Shown: one piece after another, positions 16,888 to 25,694 of the stretch | Layout of the letters: each line of letters starts with the position of its first letter | How positions within the stretch are numbered: position 1 is the first letter of the stretch | Source of the DNA: Paenibacillus tepidiphilus | Lineage (GTDB): Bacteria > Bacillota > Bacilli > Paenibacillales > Paenibacillaceae | NCBI RefSeq assembly: GCF_008635795.1 | Contig: NZ_VWRQ01000023.1 | Location: 62,001 to 126,000, forward strand | Length of the DNA stretch: 64,000 nucleotides | Direction of reading: 5' to 3' | Notes under the pieces: generated by a model | Seen by the model: the letters and a program-made list of their open reading frames with translations, nothing else | The model's database searches: none | Told to the model about the DNA's origin: nothing | Program-made: the position numbers and the translations under genes

Positions 16888-17043
16888 CACCTCCCTTCAA
16901 GGGAGATTAGCCGACCGCCCATATAAGCCTATCTATTGCTTCTGCGATTATAAGATGGATGGAAAATTTTGAATACTTGGCAATTGCAAGCTTGAATAAA
17001 TAAGATTTAGCACGTTATACATAAGCAGATAGGAAGTGACCCC

Positions 17044-17838
17044 ATGGACAAACAAGCCAAGAAGATATTAATGAACACCTTCTGGACCTCAGCCGGCTGG
17101 AAGAGCAGTCCGGATGCTTTTGCCGGGGAGCCTTTCGAGTATGCCAAAAGCAAGGGCTTGATGTTCGATCCGGTCACCATTACCCATGACGAGATCATCA
17201 AGCGGCTGCATGAGCTGCATCAGGTTATTACCAAGGAACGGGTAGCTGCCGCCTTCCTGCATAGTCTGTCCACCAAGAAAGTCCATTTGCGGAGTGCCCT
17301 GTCCAGTTGGGCTCTGACTTCCGGGTTGCCTGAGCATACCTATGGGGAGCGGAGTGTGGTTCGGCCGAATTACAGCAGCTGCGGGGATTGTAACGCTCAC
17401 GGGATAATGTCGGATCGGGATTATATCGAAGAGGATTTGAATGTGCTGAATTTCGAAAGGGTCAAATGGGGCGGCATTCGCCTGAATTGGCTGCTGTACT
17501 GCTGGCTGGACCTCGAATTGTTCAGTAAGGAGGAAGCTGCCGAGTGTACCGCCGAGGATACTGCCATACTCACGGGAATGCTCGAAGCGATAAAGGATTG
17601 TACGGATTACGAGAGTCCGCGGATGCTGGAGAAGCGGTGGAAGGACGTGCTTCCTTCCAGTAAGAATGAGCGGGATGTGCTCATGGAAATTTGGGGCTAT
17701 GCCGGATTGCTGGTACCGCAGGACACCCCCCGGAAGGGCAGAGGCGGGAGCTCTGACTTCATCTCCGTGGCGGAGTGGCAGGGCAATGATGGCTACTCTC
17801 AGGAGGCGCTGGAGTTTTATTTTGGTGCGTTTCTGTAG
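17044..17838 (+). CDS. Unrecognised protein, 264 residues
   Basis: Complete frame with AGGAAGTG before the ATG at 17044. The product is soluble, with no signal peptide or membrane helix. Visible landmarks are a Trp-rich start (MNTFWTSAGWKSSPDAFAG), a segment TKERVAAAFLHSLSTKKVHL that looks like a repeated helix, and a Cys pair with His in SSCGDCNAHGIMSD that could bind metal. It ends with a helix-rich tail (MLEKRWKDVLPSSKNERDVL). No family is recognised. It stands alone between the toxin cassette and the MetE-like gene, with no operon partners and no clear terminator. Confidence 0.6.
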   Translation: MDKQAKKILMNTFWTSAGWKSSPDAFAGEPFEYAKSKGLMFDPVTITHDEIIKRLHELHQVITKERVAAAFLHSLSTKKVHLRSALSSWALTSGLPEHTYGERSVVRPNYSSCGDCNAHGIMSDRDYIEEDLNVLNFERVKWGGIRLNWLLYCWLDLELFSKEEAAECTAEDTAILTGMLEAIKDCTDYESPRMLEKRWKDVLPSSKNERDVLMEIWGYAGLLVPQDTPRKGRGGSSDFISVAEWQGNDGYSQEALEFYFGAFL

Positions 17839-18030
17839 GGATTTGAGCTGCAAATCATGGTATTTCAGGAGCGCTAAAGCGGATAGCCGGATCGTTTAGT
17901 ACCATCCGATGCCCATTATAGCTTTTACCTCTAGCCAGGTATTACTTTTAGGTGTTATGTGGATCGTGATCCTCCATGCTAGAATCAAACCATTCCAGCA
18001 AGTAACGAATGAGATTGAGGGGGATTACAT

Positions 18031-19188
18031 ATGTGCAACAGATTTCAGATCGTAGGCAGCCTGCTGCGTCCGTCCAATTTACTAGAATATAAACACCAGA
18101 TTGAACACCGGGATGACATCCAATATCCCTTCTACCAGGACTTCCAGGGGTATGAGCAGTGTGAAGCTGAGGCGATTCAGGCCGTAGTCGATCAGGAAGT
18201 GAACAATGGCCTATCCGTTCTTACGGATGGAGAATATTCGAAATCGATGTGGCATCTGGATTTTGTCTGGGGCTTCCAGGGGATTGAGCGGTATATCGCG
18301 GAACATGGGTATTTCTTCAGAGATACCGACGGAACCTCCAAATACGAGACCCGAAAAGATATCGGACTGCGCATCACAGGTGAATTGAGCGGGAAGAACC
18401 ATCATTTTATTGCTGTATATAAGAAGCTTCAAGCCCTGGCCGGCGACCGTGAAACGAAGCTGTGCGTGCCTTCTCCGTCTCATATTTTTGGCGAACTGTC
18501 CTGGTCGGATAACATCGGCGGCACAGAGGCTGTCTATAAGGACAGACAGGAGCTTAAGGCGGGTCTGGTTAAGGCATACAAGGAATTTGTTACGGACTTC
18601 GCTGCTGCCGGCGGACAAATTCTGCAATTCGACGATTGCTTATGGGAGCTGTTCGCCGATGATAACCCGAACTCCCCCTATACCGGCGAGAATATCAATC
18701 AGGAGGAAGTTCAGGCGCTGGCGGCAGAATTTATTGATATTAACAATACCATTATTGATTACGGTCATAGCTTGGGTCTCAAAATGTGGACGCATAACTG
18801 CCGCGGCAACTACGATTCCCGCAATATGGGCGGCGGCTCCTATGCCAAGATTGCCAACCTGTTCTTGAAGCAGCTTAAATATGACCGCTTCTTCCTGGAA
18901 TGGGATGATGAGCGTGCGGGCTCGCTTGAGGCGCTGGCGGTGTTCAAAGACCGGCCGGAAACGGAGATTGTACTTGGCTTGCTGTCTTCCAAAACCAATA
19001 CGCTTGACGATGAAGCACGTGTCGTCCGGATGCTGGATGAGGCCTCGAAGATTATTGATAAGGACCGGTTATTGCTGTCGCATCAATGCGGTTTTGCGTC
19101 CTGTGACGGAGGCAACGAGTTAACGGAAGAGGAGCAGTGGGCGAAGATTAAGCAGGGGCAGGAGATTGCCCAGCAGTACTGGGGTTAA
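18031..19188 (+). CDS. Cobalamin-independent methionine synthase-like protein (MetE C-terminal family, YxjG/YxjH type)
   Basis: A 385-residue protein corresponding only to the catalytic C-terminal barrel of MetE. GAGGGGG precedes the ATG at 18031. The N-terminal IVGSLLRP strand, QFDDCLWELFADD, the probable zinc ligands in KMWTHNCRGN and the end motif LLSHQCGFASCDGG are all as in this family. Members transfer a methyl group to a thiol such as homocysteine, with the donor uncertain. The N-terminal MetE domain is absent, as is normal for YxjG/YxjH. No S-box riboswitch was recognised in the 190 bp upstream. A strong terminator follows. Confidence 0.85.
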   Translation: MCNRFQIVGSLLRPSNLLEYKHQIEHRDDIQYPFYQDFQGYEQCEAEAIQAVVDQEVNNGLSVLTDGEYSKSMWHLDFVWGFQGIERYIAEHGYFFRDTDGTSKYETRKDIGLRITGELSGKNHHFIAVYKKLQALAGDRETKLCVPSPSHIFGELSWSDNIGGTEAVYKDRQELKAGLVKAYKEFVTDFAAAGGQILQFDDCLWELFADDNPNSPYTGENINQEEVQALAAEFIDINNTIIDYGHSLGLKMWTHNCRGNYDSRNMGGGSYAKIANLFLKQLKYDRFFLEWDDERAGSLEALAVFKDRPETEIVLGLLSSKTNTLDDEARVVRMLDEASKIIDKDRLLLSHQCGFASCDGGNELTEEEQWAKIKQGQEIAQQYWG

Positions 19189-19202
19189 TATTTAACTTGG
19201 TT

Positions 19203-19240
19203 AAAGAGGGGGCGATGCCCCTTCTTTTTTATTTTTAACC
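19203..19240 (+). terminator. Terminator of the MetE-like gene
   Basis: AAGAGGGGGC pairs with GCCCCTTCTT around a short loop and is followed by TTTTATTTTT. Confidence 0.85.
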
Positions 19241-19324
19241 ATCAGCAGTCATAGAATTTTCACTCGTGAATAGGAACGTTTGTGCTACAATGGGCTTTGT
19301 GAATAAATGGAAAGCGGTGAGTCT

Positions 19325-21058
19325 ATGACGAAAAGGCAATGGGTCACTAAGTTTATGTTAATGCACAAATGGGTATTTGCATGCGGGTTCCTTATCACTA
19401 CATTAATGACGATGATTAATCTGATGTATCCGTTCCTGAACGGGAGAATTATCAATGTTGCTTTCTATGATCAAGACATGAGTGCATTTCTGAATCTGTG
19501 CTTAATCTATGCGGGTATACTCGTATTCAATCAGTTTGTCGTTGCGACCTTAAACAATCTCATATCGTCACAGCTGATGACGGGGTTCGTCTTCGATATA
19601 CGGCGGGCGCTATTTAGCAAGATATTACATAAGAAAGGGAAAGACCTCTCAGGAATGTACAGCGGTGATATGATCAGCCGGATGAATCACGATGCCACGG
19701 ATATTATGAATCTTGTCTTCTGGAGCGGACTTTGGGGATATTCCAACTTTCTACATATCGTATTCGCTGTAGGCTTCATGTTTTACTATAACGTCTTTTT
19801 GGGGGCTTTTACGGTCGTTCTGGTTCCTGCCGTGTTCTTTGCCTCGAAATATTTCAAGGCCAGAGCGCAAAAGGTCACCCAAGATATTGCAACGGAACAG
19901 GGCAAACTATCCTCGTACTTATTTGAAATTGTGAAGAATTTACAGGAGATCAAGATCCTTAACGCAGGTAAAAAGGTAACAAGCGTCTATTTAAGAAAAA
20001 CGACATCGATCAATAAACTGAACGTCGAGAACGGAAAAATCGAGGTGACGACTGAGCGGGTGAATGCATTCATCACTCTGCTCGCCCAGCTGTTGATTTT
20101 TACGGTCTGCGCTTATTTCATTGTTAAAGGCGACATGCAGCTCGGAGTTTTCGTAGCGGCCGTAAGCTATTTCAGTATGGCTGTGACTTACTTCAGCTCT
20201 ATTAACAGCAAAATTGTCGATGTCTGGGGGCAGACCGTCTCTTTACAACGCGTCGTGGATATTCTGAATGAAGAGGAAGAGGATTACAAAGACAACCAGC
20301 CTCATACGCAAATTAAGGAGGGCAGGGTTGAATTTAACAATGTCACCTTTGGATACTCTGAAGATAGACCTATATTGAACGGATTCAATCTCCGCATAGA
20401 TGCAGGAAGCACGATTGGCCTTGTCGGAAGGAGCGGTGCGGGGAAAACAACGATGGGAAACCTGCTCTACAATCTGTATAACGTTGACGGCGGCGAGCTT
20501 CTGATCGACGGAGTGAATGTCAATGAGTATAACCTGCATAGCTTGCGGAGCCAGGTGGGGATTGTCCATCAGGAGAATATCCTGTACGATAACACACTGC
20601 GCTACAACCTTTCCTTTTCAAATAACAAGGATAATGATGACGTATTAATGGAAGCGCTTAAGAAAGCCGCCCTGTATGATGTTGTCCTGACCTTCCCTGA
20701 CGGACTGGATACGCTGCTTGGGACAGACGGGCAAGAATTATCCGGCGGGCAGAAGCAGCGTCTGGCTATCGCGAGGATATTGGTCAAGAATCCTAAGATT
20801 CTAATCTTCGATGAGGCTACATCTTCCCTCGACAGCAAGAACGAAGCGCTGATCCGGCAGATGATGAGTGAGCTTTCGCAAGACCGGACGCTGATTATCA
20901 TCGCTCACCGTTATTCCACCATTGCAAGCTGTGATAAAATCGCGGTTCTGGCGGATGGTGTTGTCCAAGGCTATGATACTCACGATGTACTGATTACTAG
21001 CAATCAGACGTACATGGACTTATTCAGTGAACAGTATGCAGGAGGTGAAGCGGTATGA
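19325..21058 (+). CDS. ABC transporter, fused membrane and ATPase domains (subunit 1 of an exporter)
   Basis: Type IV (exporter-fold) ABC half-transporter of about 577 residues. The ATG at 19325 (GGTGA just upstream) is preferred over the ATG at 19307, which lacks a ribosome site. Six membrane segments lie in the first 310 residues. The nucleotide-binding domain has GRSGAGKTT (368-376), signature LSGGQKQRLAIARI near 472, Walker B ILIFDEATSSLD and the switch His in IIAHRYS. It overlaps the next ABC gene by 4 bp, so the two probably form a heterodimer. The substrate (drug, peptide or lipid) is not evident. No recognisable peptidase domain or regulator gene is adjacent. Confidence 0.88.
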   Translation: MTKRQWVTKFMLMHKWVFACGFLITTLMTMINLMYPFLNGRIINVAFYDQDMSAFLNLCLIYAGILVFNQFVVATLNNLISSQLMTGFVFDIRRALFSKILHKKGKDLSGMYSGDMISRMNHDATDIMNLVFWSGLWGYSNFLHIVFAVGFMFYYNVFLGAFTVVLVPAVFFASKYFKARAQKVTQDIATEQGKLSSYLFEIVKNLQEIKILNAGKKVTSVYLRKTTSINKLNVENGKIEVTTERVNAFITLLAQLLIFTVCAYFIVKGDMQLGVFVAAVSYFSMAVTYFSSINSKIVDVWGQTVSLQRVVDILNEEEEDYKDNQPHTQIKEGRVEFNNVTFGYSEDRPILNGFNLRIDAGSTIGLVGRSGAGKTTMGNLLYNLYNVDGGELLIDGVNVNEYNLHSLRSQVGIVHQENILYDNTLRYNLSFSNNKDNDDVLMEALKKAALYDVVLTFPDGLDTLLGTDGQELSGGQKQRLAIARILVKNPKILIFDEATSSLDSKNEALIRQMMSELSQDRTLIIIAHRYSTIASCDKIAVLADGVVQGYDTHDVLITSNQTYMDLFSEQYAGGEAV

Positions 21059-22779
21059 AACGATGGGACACCTTTAAGACATTAACACGAGATATTGACG
21101 GTATCCGCAGGCCGCTTATTGCGCTCGGCTTGTTCAAGCTGTGGAATCTGGTATTCGGGCTGATCCCGTTGTTCCTGTACTCGTTTCTGGTTAACCGCGT
21201 TCTGGTTGATAAGAGCTTGAATGAGCTTTGGCCTGTCATCGCCGGTTATCTGGCTGTGTTCCTGCTCACGACCATCGGAATTGCAGTCAGCAAGAGATTT
21301 TCCAACCAGTTAATCCTGAAATATGATGTGAGAATGAAGAACAAATTGCTCAAAAAGTATATCAGCCTTGATCGTGATGTATATGGCACATACAGTATTG
21401 GCGATGTTAAGAGCCGGATTGAGAACGATGCTGCTGTTGTCGGGAGATTCTTCACGACTCATCTATTGGATTTTGCCTACGCCGTCGTTTATGCTGTTGC
21501 ATTGGCAGTGATATTGCTGTGCTACGACTGGCGAATTGCGCTGCTCAGTTTTATTTTTGTTCCGGTCTCATTGTTTACGGTTAATTTCCTGGGCGTTAAA
21601 GCGAAGAATGTCGGCGAGGAGCTGTGGAAGCTGCAGATCAAATATGAAAGCTTCTTGCACGCAAATTTTCAGAACTGGAAGGATGTTAAGACCAACAACC
21701 TTGAAGAAGCGCAGCTCGCTGAATTAAACGGATATTATAAGAAGATAAGGCCACTTTGGTTCCTCAATCAGCTGTACTTACATTTTGGGATTACGTATTC
21801 GTTCTTCACGAAGAATTTTATTACCCAGCTGTTTATCTATTTTATTGGCGGATTATTTGTCATTAAGGGTTATTCGGAGGTTGGGGTATTGCTCGTCTTC
21901 ATCAGCTTTTACGGGCAATTCTTTGGGTTCATAGAGAGCATTAGCAATTCCATGATGAATTATAAGAGTGATTCCGTGAATATCGAAAAAGTAATCGGGA
22001 TATTAAATCTAGAATCCGGTAAGAGGCCTTATAAAAAAATTGACGGAACAGACCTAAACGTTGAGCAGCTGAAATTCACCTATGAGGGGAACGATTCATT
22101 TGCGCTTGACGGTATTTCGTTCTCGGTGAGTAAGGGCGAGCATCTGGCCATCGTGGGAGAGAGCGGCAGCGGCAAGTCTACCCTCGCTAAATTGCTGACA
22201 GGGCAGCTTAAACCGCAAGGGGGTACTGTGAGCATTGGCGGCATTGATATCTATTCCGTGAACAGCGAGAGTGTATCAGACAAAGTGAGTATCGTTACGC
22301 AGGAACCTGTTCTTTTCAATATGACCATCAGAGAGAACCTATTGCTGGCCAAGCCCGGTGCAACAGAGGCGGAATTGATCGGGTGCTGCCGCAGGGCGCG
22401 CATATATGATTACATTGATACCTTACAGGATCAACTGGATACGGTCATTGGTGAGAAGGGGGTCAAGCTCTCAGGAGGCCAGAGGCAGCGCTTATCGATT
22501 GCGCGGGCCTTTTTACAGGATAGGGACATCATTATTTTTGACGAAAGCACAAGCGCGCTGGACAACGAAAATGAGAGTGATATCATTACAGAACTCAAGA
22601 GCCTGTCCTCGGGGAAAACCATGATTTCCATTGCACACCGTCTATCTACTATTCTGGACTGCGATCAGGTAATGGTTCTAAAAGCTGGCAGAGTGGTGGC
22701 CTTCGGTACACATGCAAGCCTGTATAACCGAAATGAAACCTATGATTTGTTGTTCCGGAGTCAGTATATGGCGGGCTGA
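21055..22779 (+). CDS. ABC transporter, fused membrane and ATPase domains (subunit 2 of an exporter)
   Basis: Second half-transporter, 574 residues, translation-coupled to the first through an ATGA overlap. The membrane domain is at about 20-300. The ATPase has GESGSGKST (368-376), LSGGQRQRLSIARAF, IIIFDESTSALD and ISIAHRLST. Both subunits keep the catalytic Glu after Walker B and a canonical signature, so both ATP sites may be active, unlike many heterodimeric exporters with one degenerate site. No obvious terminator stem follows directly. Confidence 0.88.
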   Translation: MKRWDTFKTLTRDIDGIRRPLIALGLFKLWNLVFGLIPLFLYSFLVNRVLVDKSLNELWPVIAGYLAVFLLTTIGIAVSKRFSNQLILKYDVRMKNKLLKKYISLDRDVYGTYSIGDVKSRIENDAAVVGRFFTTHLLDFAYAVVYAVALAVILLCYDWRIALLSFIFVPVSLFTVNFLGVKAKNVGEELWKLQIKYESFLHANFQNWKDVKTNNLEEAQLAELNGYYKKIRPLWFLNQLYLHFGITYSFFTKNFITQLFIYFIGGLFVIKGYSEVGVLLVFISFYGQFFGFIESISNSMMNYKSDSVNIEKVIGILNLESGKRPYKKIDGTDLNVEQLKFTYEGNDSFALDGISFSVSKGEHLAIVGESGSGKSTLAKLLTGQLKPQGGTVSIGGIDIYSVNSESVSDKVSIVTQEPVLFNMTIRENLLLAKPGATEAELIGCCRRARIYDYIDTLQDQLDTVIGEKGVKLSGGQRQRLSIARAFLQDRDIIIFDESTSALDNENESDIITELKSLSSGKTMISIAHRLSTILDCDQVMVLKAGRVVAFGTHASLYNRNETYDLLFRSQYMAG

Positions 22780-22853
22780 GTTTATCTGTAGAGGGAGCTT
22801 CCATTTCAGCGTAATTATATCATCTCTTCTATATCTCATTTTTGTATTCTCTG

Positions 22854-22886
22854 TTTAAGTTTCATTTAAGTTCTATGCATTATGCT
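22854..22886 (+). promoter_or_regulatory. Putative response-regulator box and promoter
   Basis: TTTAAG at 22854-22859 repeats at 22865-22870, an 11-bp period typical of OmpR-family regulator sites. It overlaps the -35 position of a TATGCT -10 at 22881-22886, before the lipoprotein gene. Inference only. Confidence 0.35.
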
Positions 22887-22963
22887 TGGAACAAGTCAGG
22901 AAGCGGTAACGCTTGTTGAATACTAAACAGAGGATTGCTGCTGATTATAGAGGAGTGTTCATT

Positions 22964-24217
22964 ATGAAAAGAAAAAAATTGAAAAGCCTAAGCGCCATTA
23001 CTTTGGCCGCATTACTTGCCGTATCCGCTGCAGGCTGCTCCAATACAGAAGCTGGCAGTGGAGAGACAGCTGTAGCCACTCAAACAGCTGCGCAAACCGA
23101 AACTCAGACAGCTACGGGCGTGTCGCCGAGTGCAACGTCAGTTGCGGAAGCTTCCGGTGCAGCTACTACATCAGAAACTTCTGCTGCAGCCACATCAGAA
23201 TTATTCAGTGACCGGGATTTAGAGCAGTCGGCGGATCTTGCAGCAGCAACACAGATGAAGCTGGTAAGCAATCAGGATGTGACCATAAGTGAGGAAGGCG
23301 TATACGTCTTAAGTGGTGATGTGGAGAATGTAACGGTAACAGTGGAGGCTGTCGAGGAGGCCAAGGTTCAACTCGTCCTTGATGGCGTGCATATCACCAA
23401 TGAAGATTCACCAGCCATTTATGTGAAGGCAGCGGATAAGGTGTTCGTTACCTCTACTGACAGTGAGAACGATATGGAGGTGTCCGGAAGCTATGTGGCG
23501 GATGGGGAGACGAATCTGGATGCGGTTATTTTCTCCAGAGCAGATTTGACTCTGAACGGAACCGGAACCCTAGGTATTGTATCGGGTCAAGGCAACGGGA
23601 TTTCTTCCAAGGATGATCTCAAAATCACTGGCGGCGTGTACACCATCCAATCCGCTGCGGACGCGCTGGAGGCCAATGATGCCATTCTGATCCATGATGG
23701 GACGATTACTATTAATACGGATAAAGATGCCCTGCATAGCGAGAATGATGAGGATGCTACCCTTGGAAATATCTATATTGAAGGCGGCACCTTAAATATC
23801 AACGCTGCCGATGATGCCATCACCGCTAACAACCTTGTGCAGATCGATGGGGGCACCATTGACATTAAGACTTCTGTAGAAGGCATCGAGGCCAATAATA
23901 TCGTCGTAAATGATGGTCAGATTACACTGTACGCAAGTGATGACGGCCTGAACGCTACACCAAAAGTAAATGATGCTGCGGCGATTGAGGTTAACGGCGG
24001 TACGATTCATGTAAGCATGGGCAGCGGGGATACGGATGCTTTTGATTCAAACGGTGACCTTTATCTCAATGGCGGGACCATTAATGTAGAAGCTACGTCT
24101 GCCTTTGATGCGGATGGTACAGCCCAATTAAATGGAGGGACTGTCACGGTGAATGGGGAGCAGATCACAGAAATCACGCAGTCACGGGGAGGCGGGGGTG
24201 GCGGTCGGCGCTTTTAG
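22964..24217 (+). CDS. Carbohydrate-binding (DUF4353/Cthe_2159-like) lipoprotein
   Basis: Secreted lipoprotein of 417 residues. The ATG at 22964 follows GAGGAG; an upstream TTG at 22913 has no ribosome site. A Lys-rich start (MKRKKLKSLSAITLAALL) leads to the lipobox SAAGC, so Cys22 or so is the lipidated residue. A Thr/Ala/Ser-rich linker runs to about residue 75. The rest is a repetitive beta-helix-type domain with turns such as LDGVHITNEDSPAIYVKAAD, KDALHSENDEDATLGNIYIE and ADDAITANNL. This is the pattern of the DUF4353 calcium-binding, pectin-binding family. It ends in a Gly-rich basic tail (SRGGGGGGRRF). Confidence 0.82.
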   Translation: MKRKKLKSLSAITLAALLAVSAAGCSNTEAGSGETAVATQTAAQTETQTATGVSPSATSVAEASGAATTSETSAAATSELFSDRDLEQSADLAAATQMKLVSNQDVTISEEGVYVLSGDVENVTVTVEAVEEAKVQLVLDGVHITNEDSPAIYVKAADKVFVTSTDSENDMEVSGSYVADGETNLDAVIFSRADLTLNGTGTLGIVSGQGNGISSKDDLKITGGVYTIQSAADALEANDAILIHDGTITINTDKDALHSENDEDATLGNIYIEGGTLNINAADDAITANNLVQIDGGTIDIKTSVEGIEANNIVVNDGQITLYASDDGLNATPKVNDAAAIEVNGGTIHVSMGSGDTDAFDSNGDLYLNGGTINVEATSAFDADGTAQLNGGTVTVNGEQITEITQSRGGGGGGRRF

Positions 24218-24265
24218 AGGTGGCGGTTTCAAGAACAGAATGTGCTGATTGAGTTGTGTTATGCG

Positions 24266-24293
24266 TTGTAAAACATTGTCATCGTGGTATAAT
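24266..24293 (+). promoter_or_regulatory. Promoter of antitoxin RNA, copy 2
   Basis: TTGTAA (24266-24271), 16-bp spacer, TATAAT (24288-24293), the same promoter as copies 1 and 3. Confidence 0.75.
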
Positions 24294-24299
24294 GAACTC

Positions 24300-24445
24300 A
24301 GAAACAGCGTACAATGGCAAAGAGAGCCGTGCTGGTAACACGACTCTCCGTGCAATAGCCGCTTTTAAGGGCGGAGGCTTGAAATAGGTAAGGCAGTCAA
24401 AGAATAGACCGCTTCCCTTGAGAAGGGCGGTCTATTTCTTTTTGA
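24300..24445 (+). ncRNA. Antisense RNA antitoxin of type I TA cassette, copy 2
   Basis: It has the same layout as copy 1: hairpin GAGAGCCGTG/CACGACTCTC, the GCCGC/GGCGG stem, then a terminator (AATAGACCGC ... GCGGTCTATT, TTTTT) overlapping the toxin 3' end. Stems are kept while loops and spacers vary between the three copies, which supports a structured RNA. Confidence 0.7.
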
Positions 24446-24521
24446 GGTAAGTTAGCAAAGCCAGAATGAACATGCCAAACATGAACATCAGGGACAACGC
24501 TTGGTATACCTCCACAGGCAT
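24432..24521 (-). CDS. Holin-like small membrane toxin, type I TA copy 2
   Basis: A 29-residue peptide from the ATG at 24521 (starting MPVEVYQALSLMFMFGMF, ending TYLKKK), or 27 residues from the GTG at 24515, which has the better-spaced ribosome site. It has one hydrophobic helix and a Lys tail. The leader has a CTCCC TTGA AGGGAG hairpin that masks the ribosome site, and TATAAT on the minus strand at 24581-24586. It differs from copy 3 by one residue, while DNA differs at many silent positions, so the peptide is under selection. Confidence 0.75.
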   Translation of the reverse strand: MPVEVYQALSLMFMFGMFILALLTYLKKK

Positions 24522-24696
24522 CACCTCCCTTCAAGGGAGATTAGCCGACCGCCCATATAAGCCTTTCTATTGCTTCTGCGATTATAGCATGTCTGGAAAA
24601 TTTTGAATACATATTGAGGTTGTCATTAGTAGCGCTCATTGAATGCTCCGATTGTATCCTCATCATCCTTCCGGTTACACATATACATATCTCGAT

Positions 24697-24742
24697 TAAA
24701 AAAGCTCAAGCCGGGCTTCCCATGCCGGCCTTGAGCTTATTT
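24697..24742. terminator. Bidirectional terminator
   Basis: AAGCTCAAGCCGG pairs with CCGGCCTTGAGCTT, with A- and T-runs on the two sides. It is the paralogue of 15437-15485. Confidence 0.75.
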
Positions 24743-25024
24743 TCTTCTATAAATCTTTTCCCAATCCTTGATTACTTCTGCTCTGGTCGGAAACCGCTCC
24801 TGCAGCCAGGCAGTAGTTTCCCATTCATGAACCGCTTGCTGTTTGGTTTTGTAGAAATGGTAATCGCAAATATTCCAGGAACTGAACAGCTTGCGGTACC
24901 ACTTGCCGTTTGAGACGTCGCCGGTAAAGCGGCGGACCGTCTTGCTCGCCAGGCGTTTGCTCCAGCGGGTGCCGGGTGTGCGGTGGTCGGTGTGTGCAGG
25001 TGATTGTTTTACACTATGGCTCAT
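24737..25024 (-). CDS. Small conserved basic protein, copy 2 (95 residues)
   Basis: Paralogue of 15478-15765, same length and start region (AAGGAGG about 12 bp before the ATG). The protein keeps the core NGKWYRKLFSSWNICDYHFY and the end RFPTRAEVIKDWEKIYRRK. Substitutions are mostly conservative (Arg/Lys, Ile/Val). Function is unknown. The gene is divergent from GYAATAC element D, the tRNA-like RNA and the slipin. As in copy 1, gene and element travel together, so the protein might belong to the same response. Confidence 0.6.
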   Translation of the reverse strand: MSHSVKQSPAHTDHRTPGTRWSKRLASKTVRRFTGDVSNGKWYRKLFSSWNICDYHFYKTKQQAVHEWETTAWLQERFPTRAEVIKDWEKIYRRK

Positions 25025-25176
25025 GTGGCGCTCTAACCTCCTTATAGGGAAGCTAGAGACCGTCCAGTTTCTTCATCGTTCACCTCGTGGTCATGTGTAA
25101 CTTGCTGTATATTCTGACGCTGAGAAATGAAATAGGTTCCGCGCTAAGCCCCCTCTTGGAAATTTATTCTCCCGTC

Positions 25177-25220
25177 GTAATACTTTCGCCATGTTCGTTC
25201 GGCGCGAATTCAGCGAAGAT
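25177..25220 (+). promoter_or_regulatory. GTAATAC element, copy D, upstream of tRNA-like RNA and slipin
   Basis: GTAATAC (25177-25183), 4 nt, GCCATGTTCG (25188-25197), 12 nt, TCAGCGAAGAT (25210-25220). It has the same spacing as the elements before hen1 and rlaP. The -10-like hexamer is GAAGAT, weaker than AATAAT in the other two. Predicted transcripts run toward the slipin. Confidence 0.5.
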
Positions 25221-25227
25221 AGAACCT

Positions 25228-25600
25228 GCAAGACAGCCATACACCGGTTCTTATCCGGGCGGTCGTAACGAGGCGGGGATCTCAGGAAGATCCCGCAGTG
25301 CCGGCATGTATGTTACGGTATCCTGTACGGCCCGTTCCGGTAAGAGTCACCTAGTGGGGTTCGATTCCCCAGTCGCCTTGGAAGCGATTCTGGTAGAGCA
25401 CTCGATTTCCATCGAGAATTGGAGCGTATTTGGGCAAAAGAAACCAATGGACAGAATCCCTGCGGCTGCTATAGCGCACTGCGGGAAGGCTTTGCAATCC
25501 GTGGATACCGGTATGGCGGAAATCCCGGCAGGCTGAGCAAGAAGGAAGAGGAAGAAGGCCGGCTGAAGGTAAGCCGATCATCGGCTTCATCCGTTCTCTC
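25228..25600 (+). ncRNA. Putative tRNA-like (YrlA/Y RNA-like) non-coding RNA
   Basis: Between element D and the slipin lies a gene-free stretch with tRNA-type sequences in permuted order. A perfect T-arm comes first: TGGGG, loop TTCGATT, CCCCA (25355-25371). A closed acceptor-like hairpin follows (GTCGC at 25372-25376 with GCGAT at 25384-25388, 7-nt loop), then CTGGTAGAGC (25390-25399) as in a D-arm. GAGTCACCTAG (25344-25354) can pair with CTGGTAGAGCACTC (25390-25403) to close the module. This order, with the 5' and 3' ends leaving where the anticodon arm would be, is that of YrlA-type bacterial Y RNAs. Other hairpins are at 25274-25297 and 25571-25587. RNA ends are not defined by the sequence. 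Confidence 0.45.
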
Positions 25601-25694
25601 AAGCCCGCGGGCAGACCGCTTGTCTCAAACGTGATTCCGCCTGAATGCAGCGGGATTCTGCCATCCATTGCCAACCATGAAGGGGGTAACATTA

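Larger units (their letters stand above)
24690..25228. repeat. About 540-bp paralogous segment, copy 2
   Basis: Matches 15425-15975 from the terminator through the 95-residue gene to the GTAATAC element, and ends near GAACCTGCAAGACA. Confidence 0.8.

Noticed and set aside
16559..16972. 137-codon plus-strand frame across toxin cassette copy 1
   Set aside because: It runs through the 36-bp repeat, the antisense RNA and its terminator; the same RNA in copies 2 and 3 does not keep this frame.
24614..24913. 99-codon plus-strand frame
   Set aside because: It mirrors the conserved 95-residue minus-strand gene; substitutions between the two paralogues follow the minus-strand codons.
25355..25416. 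An ordinary tRNA gene
   Set aside because: T-arm, acceptor-like stem and D-arm occur in the wrong order and no 76-nt cloverleaf can be drawn; kept instead as a permuted tRNA-like RNA.
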